Under the pieces are notes generated by a model. It made no database searches and was not told the DNA's origin. It was given only the letters and a program-made list of their open reading frames with translations. The position numbers and the translations under genes are program-made. From contig NZ_JALLPL010000001.1 of the NCBI RefSeq assembly GCF_023276355.1, positions 1,054,001 to 1,118,000 of the forward strand: DNA of 64,000 nucleotides. Direction: 5' to 3'. Shown here one piece after another: positions 54,411-62,814 of this stretch (within the stretch, counting starts at the first letter, position 1; every line of letters starts with the position of its first letter). Source of the stretch: Haloplanus sp. XH21 (lineage in GTDB: Archaea > Halobacteriota > Halobacteria > Halobacteriales > Haloferacaceae).

Positions 54411-55031
54411 CTACTGGAATGCAGTAGGGCCGGAGGGAGTATCTGTTTCTTCACCACCTCCCAATGATTTCCCTATTGGGTAACTTGCGAGTAGTATCTC
54501 CCGAATAGTTCGCCCGGTCTGCCTCACTCGTTTATATCCATCCCAAAGCAATGGGGTGGTAGTTGGCTCATTGTACGGGAATATGAGTTCTTGCGTTCTA
54601 CATCGAGATGTTTGATACGAGTCCAGAACATCAAGGATGATCTCGCAGTCACCGGATGTAGCTACTTCGTGTATCCGAAGATAAATTTCAACCAGCGTAT
54701 TGGCATCCACATTATCATCAAGATCCTCTCTCAATTGAGCTCGCGCTTCCTCAAGATCCTCAGACGTAATCTCAATCTCCTCAGAATCACCGTCTCTATT
54801 ATTCTCCGCCGCTATACGTTCATCTAACCGTATTAGATGGGCGACAGCAAGGTAGTCCCACTCTGGAGAAGCTAATACCCGGACTCTGTCACAGCCTGTG
54901 CCTATCCAGCAACCCATTCGGCGTATATCATCATTTCCAACGTAATCTATATGTTCTGTTGGTTGACCAAACTCATCTGCTTTTGATTCAATTGCCGCGA
55001 CTATATTTTCGACCTGTTCTTCGTTCGGCAT
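54411..55031 (-). CDS. Unknown acidic protein in accessory patch
   Basis: A 206-residue protein without recognised family. 'DDIRRMGCWIGTGCDRVRVL' and 'ASPEWDYLAVAHLIRLDERI' suggest an alpha/beta N-terminal part. The middle is helical and acidic ('ITSEDLEEARAQLREDLDDN'). Codon use is much less GC-biased than in core genes. The neighbour upstream is a membrane protein on the same strand, 40 bases away, so they may form a unit. It could be part of a defence or plasmid-like cargo, but nothing shows this. Confidence 0.6.
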   Translation of the reverse strand: MPNEEQVENIVAAIESKADEFGQPTEHIDYVGNDDIRRMGCWIGTGCDRVRVLASPEWDYLAVAHLIRLDERIAAENNRDGDSEEIEITSEDLEEARAQLREDLDDNVDANTLVEIYLRIHEVATSGDCEIILDVLDSYQTSRCRTQELIFPYNEPTTTPLLWDGYKRVRQTGRTIREILLASYPIGKSLGGGEETDTPSGPTAFQ

Positions 55032-55071
55032 CGCTGATCAATAGTAGATCAAGCAACATAATTGTTGGATG

Positions 55072-55485
55072 CTATCGGTGGTAGCCGCTGGAGCACGAAT
55101 CAGAAAGTAGATTCCAGACTTTGAGCCACGGGATGAACCGACCAGCAACGACCATCGCCGCTCCAATACAAATGAGCCAGAAGCCGGCTTGGCTTTGTTG
55201 ATGGAGTAGTTGAGACGCGCCGACAACTTCGAGGATAGCGCCAATAAATCCAAGCGGGCCCGCAACCAGCGTGGCGAGGCCGATAGTTATCAACGTCATT
55301 ATTCCTGGAAGTGACTGCACGAGTGCGGCGAGGAAGCTGATCGTCACCTGTGTACTCATACTTGGATCTTCCATTGCAGGGTTTGGAGCAGTCATTATAG
55401 CGTTCACAACCGTCGCTAATAGGGGTAGGATTATCGAGGCAACTGCCTCAGCAACGCGCTTTCTGAAGCGATCAACAGGGTGCAT
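55072..55485 (-). CDS. Membrane protein of unknown function in accessory patch
   Basis: About 137 residues from ATG 55485 ('MHPVDRFRKRVAEAVASIIL'). Four hydrophobic stretches are seen, the clearest being 'GIMTLITIGLATLVAGPLGF', 'IGAILEVVGASQLLHQ' and 'FWLICIGAAMVVAGRFIPW'. The longer frame to 55701 has an unconvincing start and overlaps the restriction gene on the other strand. Low GC, no family recognised. Confidence 0.5.
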   Translation of the reverse strand: MHPVDRFRKRVAEAVASIILPLLATVVNAIMTAPNPAMEDPSMSTQVTISFLAALVQSLPGIMTLITIGLATLVAGPLGFIGAILEVVGASQLLHQQSQAGFWLICIGAAMVVAGRFIPWLKVWNLLSDSCSSGYHR

Positions 55486-55612
55486 ATTGTTGTTACAACT
55501 ATGCCACAAATAAGTTTTACACACGTTATCATCCTGCATAACTTGATCTGGATATTCCCCGAATACTTTACAATCCGAGCGGATAGCAAATTGACGAGAC
55601 CCTATCCGCACG

Positions 55613-56275
55613 ATGGCATCTAATCCCTCCACCGCCGCGACCGAGTTCGTTCGAGAAGCCTTCGAGACCACGGTCGAAGAGGACGCCGAGGTTAGCTTCA
55701 TTCAGGCTGTCGACGACGCCGTCTCCCGGCTTCGAGAACAGATCGACGACAACACCCTCGAAAAGATACTCCGGGCCGATCCCGGCTCCTACAAACTTCG
55801 GGCGGGAATGACGCGTGACGGACTCGACCCCGAACCGTTCACTCAACGCGCCGTCATAGAGCCCCTTCTCGACGAGCTCGGCTACGAGTACGACACGGAG
55901 GCCGGTGGACTCTCTGGTGAACGGACGATGGTCGCAGACTACACCGTCTCTCTGCGTGACTACGACGACATCGACTCTACTCGTCTGCTCATCGAGGCCG
56001 AACCGATCAACAAGAAGCTGGATCAGCGCGATCACGGACTCGGGCAGGTTCGGGACTGGCTCAGTCAGCGGGAGTTCGAGTCGGACTTCGGCTTCGCTAC
56101 CGACGGCCTCCGGTGGATCTTCGTCCGGTACGACCCCGATGCCTATACTCACAACGTCATCGAGGAGGTCGACCTTCAGCCGGTGTTCCTCGCGTTGTTC
56201 GAGAATCAAGTCGGGAGCCAACACTCTCTCTCGCGTGATTCGATCTGGGCGGGGGGGGGGGGTGATCTCGTCTGA
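55613..56275 (+). CDS. Type IIG restriction-modification enzyme, N-terminal nuclease part (frame ends after poly-G)
   Basis: A 220-codon frame with the nuclease portion of an Eco57I-like single-chain restriction-methyltransferase: 'GLDPEPFTQRAVIEPLLDEL' and 'MVADYTVSLRDYDDI' then 'TRLLIEAEPINKKLDQRDHG' (D ... ExE), and 'DFGFATDGLRWIFVRYD'. It meets a stop 13 bases after a 12-G run. The methyltransferase part continues one frame over without further breaks. With 11 or 14 G, one protein of about 1300 residues would result. Either slipped-strand phase variation or a sequencing error explains this. Confidence 0.8.
   Translation: MASNPSTAATEFVREAFETTVEEDAEVSFIQAVDDAVSRLREQIDDNTLEKILRADPGSYKLRAGMTRDGLDPEPFTQRAVIEPLLDELGYEYDTEAGGLSGERTMVADYTVSLRDYDDIDSTRLLIEAEPINKKLDQRDHGLGQVRDWLSQREFESDFGFATDGLRWIFVRYDPDAYTHNVIEEVDLQPVFLALFENQVGSQHSLSRDSIWAGGGGDLV
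56251..56262 (+). repeat. Homopolymer of 12 G inside a restriction-modification gene
   Basis: Twelve G in a row, in an otherwise complex coding stretch at the junction of the nuclease and methylase parts. Loss of one G restores a continuous frame from 55613 to 59519. Poly-G tracts of this length are classic slippage sites in phase-variable bacterial restriction genes, and are also prone to base-calling error. Confidence 0.9.
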
Positions 56276-56276
56276 A

Positions 56277-59200
56277 CGGGGCTGTGAGACCATAACTCGT
56301 CTGATTAGGACTTTTCAATTCGACAATTTCTGTTCTATTTCGGAGGAAGCCCGCCAGGTCATCAAGCGCCGCCAAGAGGAGATCACCGACGAGTTCTACG
56401 AGGACTACATTCGCTACGTCTTCGGGATCGTCGACGAGGGGGAGGAGCGGAGCGCCCGGTCGCTGATCGGGAACGGCGTCGTAAAGCCGGATAGTGCCAC
56501 CGAGGAGGACGCTCGGCTGTTCGCCGTCGAGCTGATGAACCGGCTCATCTTCATCAAATTCCTCGAAGACAAGCACATCGTTGATCCCGATCTTCTCCTC
56601 GAATTGCAGGACACTCACGAGCGGGGGATCTACGCCGGGTCGCTCTACGAGGAGATGATCCAGCCGCTCTTCTACGACGTGATGAACGAGAAGCCCGCCG
56701 ACCGCTCCCCCAACATCACGAATGTCGACCTCTTCATGGGAGTTCCTTACCTCAACAGCGGCCTGTTCCGCCCGACCATCGAGGACGACGAGGGCGGCTT
56801 CCGAGAGGCAGACTTCGACGTGCGAGACTCCGTCCTGACCGATATTATCGACCTGCTGGAGCGGTACAGCTTCTCGGCAGGCGGCGCACCGACGGATCTC
56901 GACCCGAGCGTTCTGGGCAACGTATTCGAGAAGACGGTCAACTACATCACCAGCGACAACGCCGACACGAACAAAGAACTCGGTGCGTACTACACCCCGA
57001 GCGAAATCACCCGATTCTGCGCCGAGGAGACCGTTCGCCCGGCCCTTCTCGACCGATTCAAAGAGACGCTGGTCGACGAGTGCGACTGGAAAGAGCGGGA
57101 CGTTCGCGTGTTCGACTCGGTGTACGGACTCATCGAGGACTTGCCGCCGAATATGGCGATCATCGGCCCGCTTCTGGAGACAGTCGACGAGTTCCGGGTG
57201 GTCGACCCGGCGTGTGGCTCGGGGCACTTCCTCACGTCCGTCCTCGAAGAAATCGTCGGCATCCGTCGGGCGCTGTACGTCCAGACCGAGGCCGACACGA
57301 CGCCCGGCGACTACAAGCTGAAGAAGAAGACCGTCCTCGAAAACATCTACGGCGTCGACCTGATGGGGCCGGCGGTCGAGATCGGGAAGCTCCGGCTGTG
57401 GCTCTCGATAATTTCCGAGCTCGAACGCGAGGACTTGGACGACCTCGGGGAAGAGGAGCTGGCTCTGCCCAACATCGTCTTCAACCTCCGGTCGGGGAAC
57501 AGCCTGATCGGCTACACCGGCTTCCCCGAGACGACGGACAACGGGGAATACACGCTCGGCAGTTTTAGCGAGGACAGCGTCCGTGACCGCTACGAGGGCA
57601 TCATCACGGAAATCGAGAAACACGAGAAGGCCTTCGACAGCGACACCGCGGAGAAACATCGGCGGAAGGCATTCGAGAAACTTCGGACGGCCCGCGAGGA
57701 GTTGATCGACGACATTCACGGGGACTTCGTGGACGCCGGGATCGAGGATATTACGCCCGAGACGGTCGCGGAGATGGAGCCGTTCAACTGGGTGCTCGAA
57801 TTCGCGGAGGTGTACGCCGACGGTGGCTTTGATGTGGTGGTCGGGAATCCACCGTGGGATCGGATCAAACCGCTCCGTGACGACTTCTTTGTCCGATACG
57901 ACCGGAAATTCCGGACGCTGATGCCCGCGGCCAAAGACGCTCGGCAGGAAGAACTACTGGACGACCCGGAGATTGCGGAGGCGTGGGAGGCATACAAACG
58001 CAATATCAAGATTCAGGCAGACTACTTCAATAACGCCGAGGCCTACGAACTCCAGCGGCCCACAGTCGCCGGTCGCACCGAGGGGACGGAAAACGACCTT
58101 TCGGCACTGTTCTTGGAGCGTGTCTTCCACATCGCCCGCGACGACGGCTACGTTGCTCAGATTCTACCGGGCACGATTTTCACCGGATCGTCGGGGAAAG
58201 ACCTCCGAATGCACCTCCTCGACGAGACGCGGGTCGACGTGATGGCCCACTTTATGAACCACGGGATTTTCGACAATATCGACACCCGGTACAAATTCAC
58301 CGTCCTGACCTTCGAGAATCGGGGCGAGACGGATCAGATTCGGAGCCTGTATCGGGAGGGTAATGCTGACGTGCTCCAGAATATCGACGAGACTGCCTTC
58401 AGAACATCTCGTACCGTTCTCGAACAGTATTCTCCGGAAGCGCGAGTATTCCCTCTACTGAAATCTGAAAAGGAAAGCGATGTTCTCAGCAAGATCATTC
58501 AGAACCCCTCTATCGGGGAATCCGTGGGAGATAGTTGGTATGCGAACCCCTACGCAGAACTCCACCGAACGAGTGATACAGACCGATTTATCGAATCCGC
58601 GCCGGAGGGCGATTATCCGGTTCTCGGCGGAAAGAACGTCTACCAGTTCGTCCACGACTCGACATACTTCGACATAGAGGGGCCGGAGTTCTGGAGTGTC
58701 GAAGAGCCACCGCAGGAGAGTGCGAAGTACCGCGTTCGGGAGAAGAATCTCCGCAAGCTCAAGCGGGGGCTCTACGACGCCTTCGACGGGACTGGTTCAC
58801 AGATTGGCTTTGTCAACGACCTTCTGGAGGAACACCGGGGCAAGCCACTCTCCGAAGAGGATGTGCGCCCCGACTGTACTGAGTACCGGATCGTGTTTCG
58901 GGACATCACGAGTGCGACGAATGAGCGAACTATTATCGCGTCAATAATCCCCCGTGGTATAGTCTGTCACAATAAGCTTCACACTGTTCGACCATTTGAG
59001 ATCCGTCCTGAACGTGACGATTTAGAAGATGATCCTCTTCACGGAGTATATGAACGGATCTTCACCGCTAAGGAACTGTTCGTCGCTCTTGGATTAATCA
59101 ACAGCATCCCCTTCGACTTCCTGATGAAGACAAAGATCGACACGACAGTTGTGATGTACAAATTTGAGGAGTCGCAGGCCCCGCGCCTCACGGCCGGGGA

Positions 59201-59519
59201 CGAGTGGTTCGACTTCATTTCTGAGCGGGCGGCCCGACTCAACTGCTACGGTGAGGCCTTCGAGGAGATGCGCGACCGACTCGGCGGGATCGAGCCGGCG
59301 ACGGAGATGGACGAACGCCGGGAGCTTCAGGCCGAGATCGACGCGGCGGCTTTCCACGCCTACGGCCTCGACCGGGAACAGACCAACTTCGTGCTCGACG
59401 ACTTCCACCGGGTCAACGATCCTCGGCTGATGGACGAGGACTACTTCGAGATGGTGGCGGTGAAGTACGACGAACTGGACGAGGAGGGTGTCACATCGGT
59501 CGGGAGAGGCGGAAAGTAA
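56277..59519 (+). CDS. Type IIG restriction-modification enzyme, methyltransferase and specificity part
   Basis: The open frame is unbroken from before the poly-G to TAA 59517-59519. It begins in family register at 'RTFQFDNFCSISEEARQVIK'. SAM-binding motif I is 'FRVVDPACGSGHFLTSVLEE' (about 57200), the catalytic motif IV 'GFDVVVGNPPWDRIKPLRDD' (about 57840), so it is an N6-adenine methyltransferase of the Eco57I/class gamma type. Target-recognition parts follow ('EGDYPVLGGKNVYQFVHDST'). Alone it lacks a good start codon and would not be made unless the frame is restored. It is the only complete methylase gene in the window. Confidence 0.82.
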   Translation, partial: RGCETITRLIRTFQFDNFCSISEEARQVIKRRQEEITDEFYEDYIRYVFGIVDEGEERSARSLIGNGVVKPDSATEEDARLFAVELMNRLIFIKFLEDKHIVDPDLLLELQDTHERGIYAGSLYEEMIQPLFYDVMNEKPADRSPNITNVDLFMGVPYLNSGLFRPTIEDDEGGFREADFDVRDSVLTDIIDLLERYSFSAGGAPTDLDPSVLGNVFEKTVNYITSDNADTNKELGAYYTPSEITRFCAEETVRPALLDRFKETLVDECDWKERDVRVFDSVYGLIEDLPPNMAIIGPLLETVDEFRVVDPACGSGHFLTSVLEEIVGIRRALYVQTEADTTPGDYKLKKKTVLENIYGVDLMGPAVEIGKLRLWLSIISELEREDLDDLGEEELALPNIVFNLRSGNSLIGYTGFPETTDNGEYTLGSFSEDSVRDRYEGIITEIEKHEKAFDSDTAEKHRRKAFEKLRTAREELIDDIHGDFVDAGIEDITPETVAEMEPFNWVLEFAEVYADGGFDVVVGNPPWDRIKPLRDDFFVRYDRKFRTLMPAAKDARQEELLDDPEIAEAWEAYKRNIKIQADYFNNAEAYELQRPTVAGRTEGTENDLSALFLERVFHIARDDGYVAQILPGTIFTGSSGKDLRMHLLDETRVDVMAHFMNHGIFDNIDTRYKFTVLTFENRGETDQIRSLYREGNADVLQNIDETAFRTSRTVLEQYSPEARVFPLLKSEKESDVLSKIIQNPSIGESVGDSWYANPYAELHRTSDTDRFIESAPEGDYPVLGGKNVYQFVHDSTYFDIEGPEFWSVEEPPQESAKYRVREKNLRKLKRGLYDAFDGTGSQIGFVNDLLEEHRGKPLSEEDVRPDCTEYRIVFRDITSATNERTIIASIIPRGIVCHNKLHTVRPFEIRPERDDLEDDPLHGVYERIFTAKELFVALGLINSIPFDFLMKTKIDTTVVMYKFEESQAPRLTAGDEWFDFISERAARLNCYGEAFEEMRDRLGGIEPATEMDERRELQAEIDAAAFHAYGLDREQTNFVLDDFHRVNDPRLMDEDYFEMVAVKYDELDEEGVTSVGRGGK

Positions 59520-59549
59520 AGGCCCTCCGGACCGACACCACCGACAACC

Positions 59550-60281
59550 ATGTCTCTCGAAGACCGTGCGGCCATCGTCACGGGTGCGAGTTCCGGCATC
59601 GGCGAAGCGACCGCACACGCGCTCGCAAGCGAGGGAGCGCGCGTCGCCCTCGCGGCGCGGAGCGAGGATCGACTGGCCTCGATCGCAGCCGACCTCGAAA
59701 CCAAACACGGCGTCGAAACGCTCGTCGTCCCGACGGACGTTCGCGACGAGGACGCCGTCGAGGCGCTGATCGAGACGGTCGTCGAGACGTTCGGCGGGAT
59801 CGATGTCCTCGTCAACAACGCGGGCCTCGGGCGCGGCGGCGACGTGGCCGATCTCGCGACCGCGGACTACCGGGCGATGATGGACACCAACGTCGACGGC
59901 GTCTTCTTCGCGACGCGCGCGGCGCTCCCCCATCTGCAGGAATCGGACGGGAACCTGATCTTCGTCGGTAGTTTCGCCGGGCAGTACCCGCGACCCGGGA
60001 ATCCGGTGTACGCGGCGACCAAGTGGTGGGTTCGTGGATTCGCCCACAGCGTCGAGGCCCAGGCCGGACCCGAGGGCGTCGGCGTCACCGTCGTCAATCC
60101 GACCGAGGTCCGCACCGAGTTCGGCGGCGACGACGGCGCGTCCTTCGCCGAGCGGTTCGAACCGGGCGAGGTGAGCGAGCCCGAGGAGATCGCCGACGCG
60201 ATCGTCTTCGCCGCCGGCCAGGAGCATTCGACGGTCCACGAGATCGATGTCTACCGCCGGGACAAGTTCGAGGAGTGGTGA
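59550..60281 (+). CDS. Short-chain dehydrogenase/reductase
   Basis: A 243-residue classical SDR. The cofactor motif is 'AAIVTGASSGIGEATAHALA' (TGxxxGIG), 'DVLVNNAGLGRGGDV' (NNAG), catalytic Ser in 'LIFVGSFAGQYPRPGNPVYA' and the Tyr-xxx-Lys in 'VYAATKWWVRGFAHS'. Ala-Arg-Ser after strand 2 ('LAARSEDRL') suggests NADP use. Substrate unknown. It starts 30 bases after the restriction gene, with its own AT-poor leader, and ends at the DUF1508 gene. Confidence 0.9.
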   Translation: MSLEDRAAIVTGASSGIGEATAHALASEGARVALAARSEDRLASIAADLETKHGVETLVVPTDVRDEDAVEALIETVVETFGGIDVLVNNAGLGRGGDVADLATADYRAMMDTNVDGVFFATRAALPHLQESDGNLIFVGSFAGQYPRPGNPVYAATKWWVRGFAHSVEAQAGPEGVGVTVVNPTEVRTEFGGDDGASFAERFEPGEVSEPEEIADAIVFAAGQEHSTVHEIDVYRRDKFEEW

Positions 60282-60473
60282 TCACGCCTCCCGGTCGACC
60301 GACTCGACGCCGGCCTCCGGGGCCGCGTGTTTGATCCGCTGGATGTCGACCATCGCCGCCCGTCGTGTCGGATAGGTGCCGTCGCTCGTCGCGATCGTCG
60401 TGCCGTCGTGGCGGAGGCGCCAGCCAAACGCCGCAGCGTCGGCTTCGAACACCTCGAACGTGGCGTCGACCAT
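60282..60473 (-). CDS. DUF1508/YegP-like small protein (HVO_2922 type)
   Basis: A 63-residue single repeat of the YegP fold: 'FEVFEADAAAFGWRLRHDGT' and 'YPTRRAAMVDIQRIKHAAPE'. In this family two repeats or a homodimer form a beta-alpha structure. Function unknown. It is convergent with the SDR gene, with no gap between the stops. I chose ATG 60473 because the longer frame upstream is not protein-like. Confidence 0.88.
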   Translation of the reverse strand: MVDATFEVFEADAAAFGWRLRHDGTTIATSDGTYPTRRAAMVDIQRIKHAAPEAGVESVDREA

Positions 60474-60539
60474 ACGTCGCCGAGAACCGCCACCGCCAAA
60501 CGCCTTGTGCCGACTCGTGCTGTCGACCTCCGGCCGTCT

Positions 60540-60625
60540 CATACGGTTTGTTGTAAGTCAGTACCGGTGGGTCGCTGGACTGTTTCGGCGACCCACCGGT
60601 AACCAGTCACAATAATCCGTCTCAG
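60540..60625 (+). repeat. Stop-codon palindromic repeat, copy G
   Basis: 'CATACGGTTTGTTGTAAGTC', stem 'ACCGGTGGGTCGC' / 'GCGACCCACCGGT', then 'CAGTCACAATAATCCGTCTCAG'. On the minus strand the right end reads CTGAGACGG, whose TGA (60622-60624) is the stop of the next gene. It also lies 67 bases upstream of the DUF1508 start. Confidence 0.9.
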
Positions 60626-60894
60626 GAGAGCTGTCTGGACCACCAGCGGAGCCAGTCCGACAGCGGCCCGCGCTGGCCGTCGACGTGGACCCGGACCGTC
60701 CCGTCCAGGTGCCACCGGGCGAACTCGGAGTCGGAGTCCATCCGCAGCGGCACGTCGACGGTGACTTCCTCGAACGAACATTCCAGGTCTTCCTCCCGGT
60801 CGATTGCGGTGTCGAGGACGTCGTCGACGAGGTCGAGCCACGTCTGTTCGTCGGTCGCTTCGGCGACGCCGTCACCGGGCGGGGCGTTCGACAT
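60622..60894 (-). CDS. Unknown small acidic haloarchaeal protein
   Basis: A 90-residue protein: 'TWLDLVDDVLDTAIDREEDL', then beta-rich 'CSFEEVTVDVPLRMDSDSEF', 'ARWHLDGTVRVHVDGQRGPL' and a Trp-rich end 'DWLRWWSRQLS'. The pattern suggests a compact alpha/beta domain found in other haloarchaea, with no known role. Its TGA stop is provided by repeat copy G. Confidence 0.6.
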   Translation of the reverse strand: MSNAPPGDGVAEATDEQTWLDLVDDVLDTAIDREEDLECSFEEVTVDVPLRMDSDSEFARWHLDGTVRVHVDGQRGPLSDWLRWWSRQLS

Positions 60895-60940
60895 CAGTTC
60901 ATCTAGGCCGCGACGGGGGCTTGTATCTTCGCCTCGTCGG

Positions 60941-61264
60941 TCACATCTGGTAGCGGCGTTCGTCGTCCCGCTGCGGGTACTGGTCGGCGCCCGTCATCTC
61001 GTCGTAAGTCATCCCCGAGAGATACTCGTCGTAGGTCACGTCGTAGCCCTGCCGCAGGTGGAAATCGAGGTCGCCGGTGTCGACGGTCGACCGATAGAGC
61101 GCGTGGACCGCCCGGCGAACGAGTTCGCCCGGATCCTCGGGGTCCAGCGCCGCCATCAGCATGGCGAGTTCGTTTCGGGTCTCCCGGTCGAGGTCGACGT
61201 CGATGTCGTCGCCGAGGTCGCTGTAGGCGTTTTTCACGTCCGCGTTCAGGTCGTCGAGGCTCAT
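60941..61264 (-). CDS. Unknown haloarchaeal protein
   Basis: A 107-residue acidic helical protein. 'MSLDDLNADVKNAYSDLGDD' at the start, 'DPEDPGELVRRAVHALYRST' in the middle and 'TYDEYLSGMTYDEMTGADQY' near the end. The 'DLVRRAVHALYR'-like helix recalls ribbon-helix-helix partners but no fold is assigned. It sits between two small genes on the same strand, with separate spacers. Confidence 0.65.
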   Translation of the reverse strand: MSLDDLNADVKNAYSDLGDDIDVDLDRETRNELAMLMAALDPEDPGELVRRAVHALYRSTVDTGDLDFHLRQGYDVTYDEYLSGMTYDEMTGADQYPQRDDERRYQM

Positions 61265-61336
61265 GCACCGGACAAGGTGCGGGCGTGGAATACGGCTTTC
61301 GGCTGACCGAGCGGCGACGCCGACGCCAGCCCCGCG

Positions 61337-61642
61337 CTACAGGTCGAGTTCGGTCGACGACGACACGTCGAACCGTAGCACTTCGGGTTCGCCGTCGAGG
61401 AGGTCCGGGAGGGCTGCCTCGAACGACGCGAAGTGATCCGTCTCGGTGTGGGCGGCGAAGGCCTCCTCGTCCTCGTATCGCTCCAGGAAGCGGAACACGT
61501 TGGGATCCTCAACGTCTTCGCCGACGCGGTAGTCGATGGTGCCCGCCTCCGCGCGGGACTGTTCCGCGAGCGTTCTGATGTGGTCGAGTGCCTCCTCGCG
61601 CTTGTCGGGATCGATGGGGAAGGTAGCGTGTACGACGAGCAT
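61337..61642 (-). CDS. ABM-domain monooxygenase-like protein (YgiN type)
   Basis: A 101-residue protein with the antibiotic-biosynthesis-monooxygenase fold: 'VVHATFPIDPDKREEALDHI', 'EAGTIDYRVGEDVEDPNVFR' and 'FLERYEDEEAFAAHTETDHF'. Such proteins dimerise and act on quinols or other small molecules without metal cofactors, or serve as lyases. Substrate unknown. It is divergent from mutY, with a 100-base shared promoter region containing 'GGTATAAAACC'. Confidence 0.88.
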   Translation of the reverse strand: MLVVHATFPIDPDKREEALDHIRTLAEQSRAEAGTIDYRVGEDVEDPNVFRFLERYEDEEAFAAHTETDHFASFEAALPDLLDGEPEVLRFDVSSSTELDL

Positions 61643-61745
61643 TGCGCCCCATCCAACGCAGTCGGGGTATAAAACCGATTGCCCGCCGTGCGGTCCTGCC
61701 GCCGAACCACCACCCCTAAGCGATCGCGCCCCCCATCGACAACCA

Positions 61746-62666
61746 ATGAGCGAGGACGCCGTCTTGCCGCCCGAGGTCGACCGCGAGGCCGTCCGAACGG
61801 CGCTCGTCGAGTGGTACGAGGCCGACCACCGAGCGTTCCCGTGGCGGGAGACCGACGATCCCTACGAGATCCTCGTCTCGGAGGTGATGAGCCAGCAGAC
61901 CCAACTCGACCGCGTCGTCGACGCCTGGGAGGCGTTTCTCGGCCGCTGGCCGACCGCCGAATCGCTCGCAGACGCCGACCGGAGCGAGGTGGTCGGTTTC
62001 TGGTCCGACCAGCGACTCGGCTACAACAACCGCGCGCGCTATCTCCACGAGGCCGCCGGACAGATCGTCGACGAGTTCGACGGCGAGTTCCCGCGGACGC
62101 CCGACGGCCTCCAGTCGCTGATGGGTGTCGGTCCCTACACCGCCAACGCCGTCGCGAGTTTCGCGTTCAACGCCGGCGACGCCGTCGTCGACACCAACGT
62201 CAAGCGCGTCCTCCACCGCGCCTTCTCCGTTCCGGACGACGACGCCGCCTTCGAACGCGCCGCCAGCGAACTCATGCCGGCGGGTGACTCACGGGTCTGG
62301 AACAACGCCATCATGGAACTCGGTGGCGTCGCCTGCGAGCAGGTGCCGCGCTGTGACGAGGCGGGGTGTCCGTGGCGAACCTGGTGTGACGCCTACGAGA
62401 CGGGGGATTTCACCGCGCCCGACGTGCCGACCCAGCCCGCCTTCGAAGGGAGTCGCCGACAGATGCGCGGCCGCGTGATATCGGCGCTCAAAGAGTACGA
62501 CGAACTCGCGCTCGACGAACTCGGGCCGCGCGTCCGCGTCGACTACACACCGGACGGCGAGTACGGTCGGGAGTGGCTCCGTGGACTGCTGTCGGACCTG
62601 GCCGACGACGGGTTGGTCGAACTCGCGGACGGCGACGACGCCACCGTCGCACGGCTTCGAGCGTAG
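61746..62666 (+). CDS. mutY: A/G-specific adenine DNA glycosylase MutY
   Basis: A 306-residue protein. The helix-hairpin-helix is 'LQSLMGVGPYTANAVASFAF' with catalytic Asp in 'AGDAVVDTNVKRVLHRAFSV', and early 'EILVSEVMSQQTQLDRVVDA'. A four-Cys Fe-S loop is present as 'CEQVPRCDEAGCPWRTWC', with spacing 5-4-5 rather than the usual 6-2-5. It removes adenine opposite 8-oxoguanine. The C-terminal NUDT-like domain of bacterial MutY is replaced by a shorter winged-helix-like end ('VISALKEYDELALDELGPRV'). Confidence 0.92.
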   Translation: MSEDAVLPPEVDREAVRTALVEWYEADHRAFPWRETDDPYEILVSEVMSQQTQLDRVVDAWEAFLGRWPTAESLADADRSEVVGFWSDQRLGYNNRARYLHEAAGQIVDEFDGEFPRTPDGLQSLMGVGPYTANAVASFAFNAGDAVVDTNVKRVLHRAFSVPDDDAAFERAASELMPAGDSRVWNNAIMELGGVACEQVPRCDEAGCPWRTWCDAYETGDFTAPDVPTQPAFEGSRRQMRGRVISALKEYDELALDELGPRVRVDYTPDGEYGREWLRGLLSDLADDGLVELADGDDATVARLRA

Positions 62667-62814
62667 GGCACGCGTTCGATGCTTCCTTCCACCCGCAGTA
62701 GGCCGGTCGTGGCAGGCTCTGTCGTACGGATTTTCGTGTCACGATCGTCGGGGAAGTCAGCTGTCGGCGAAAAACACGCGAATAATTATCAGGGAATACG
62801 TTCATGGGGAAGAC

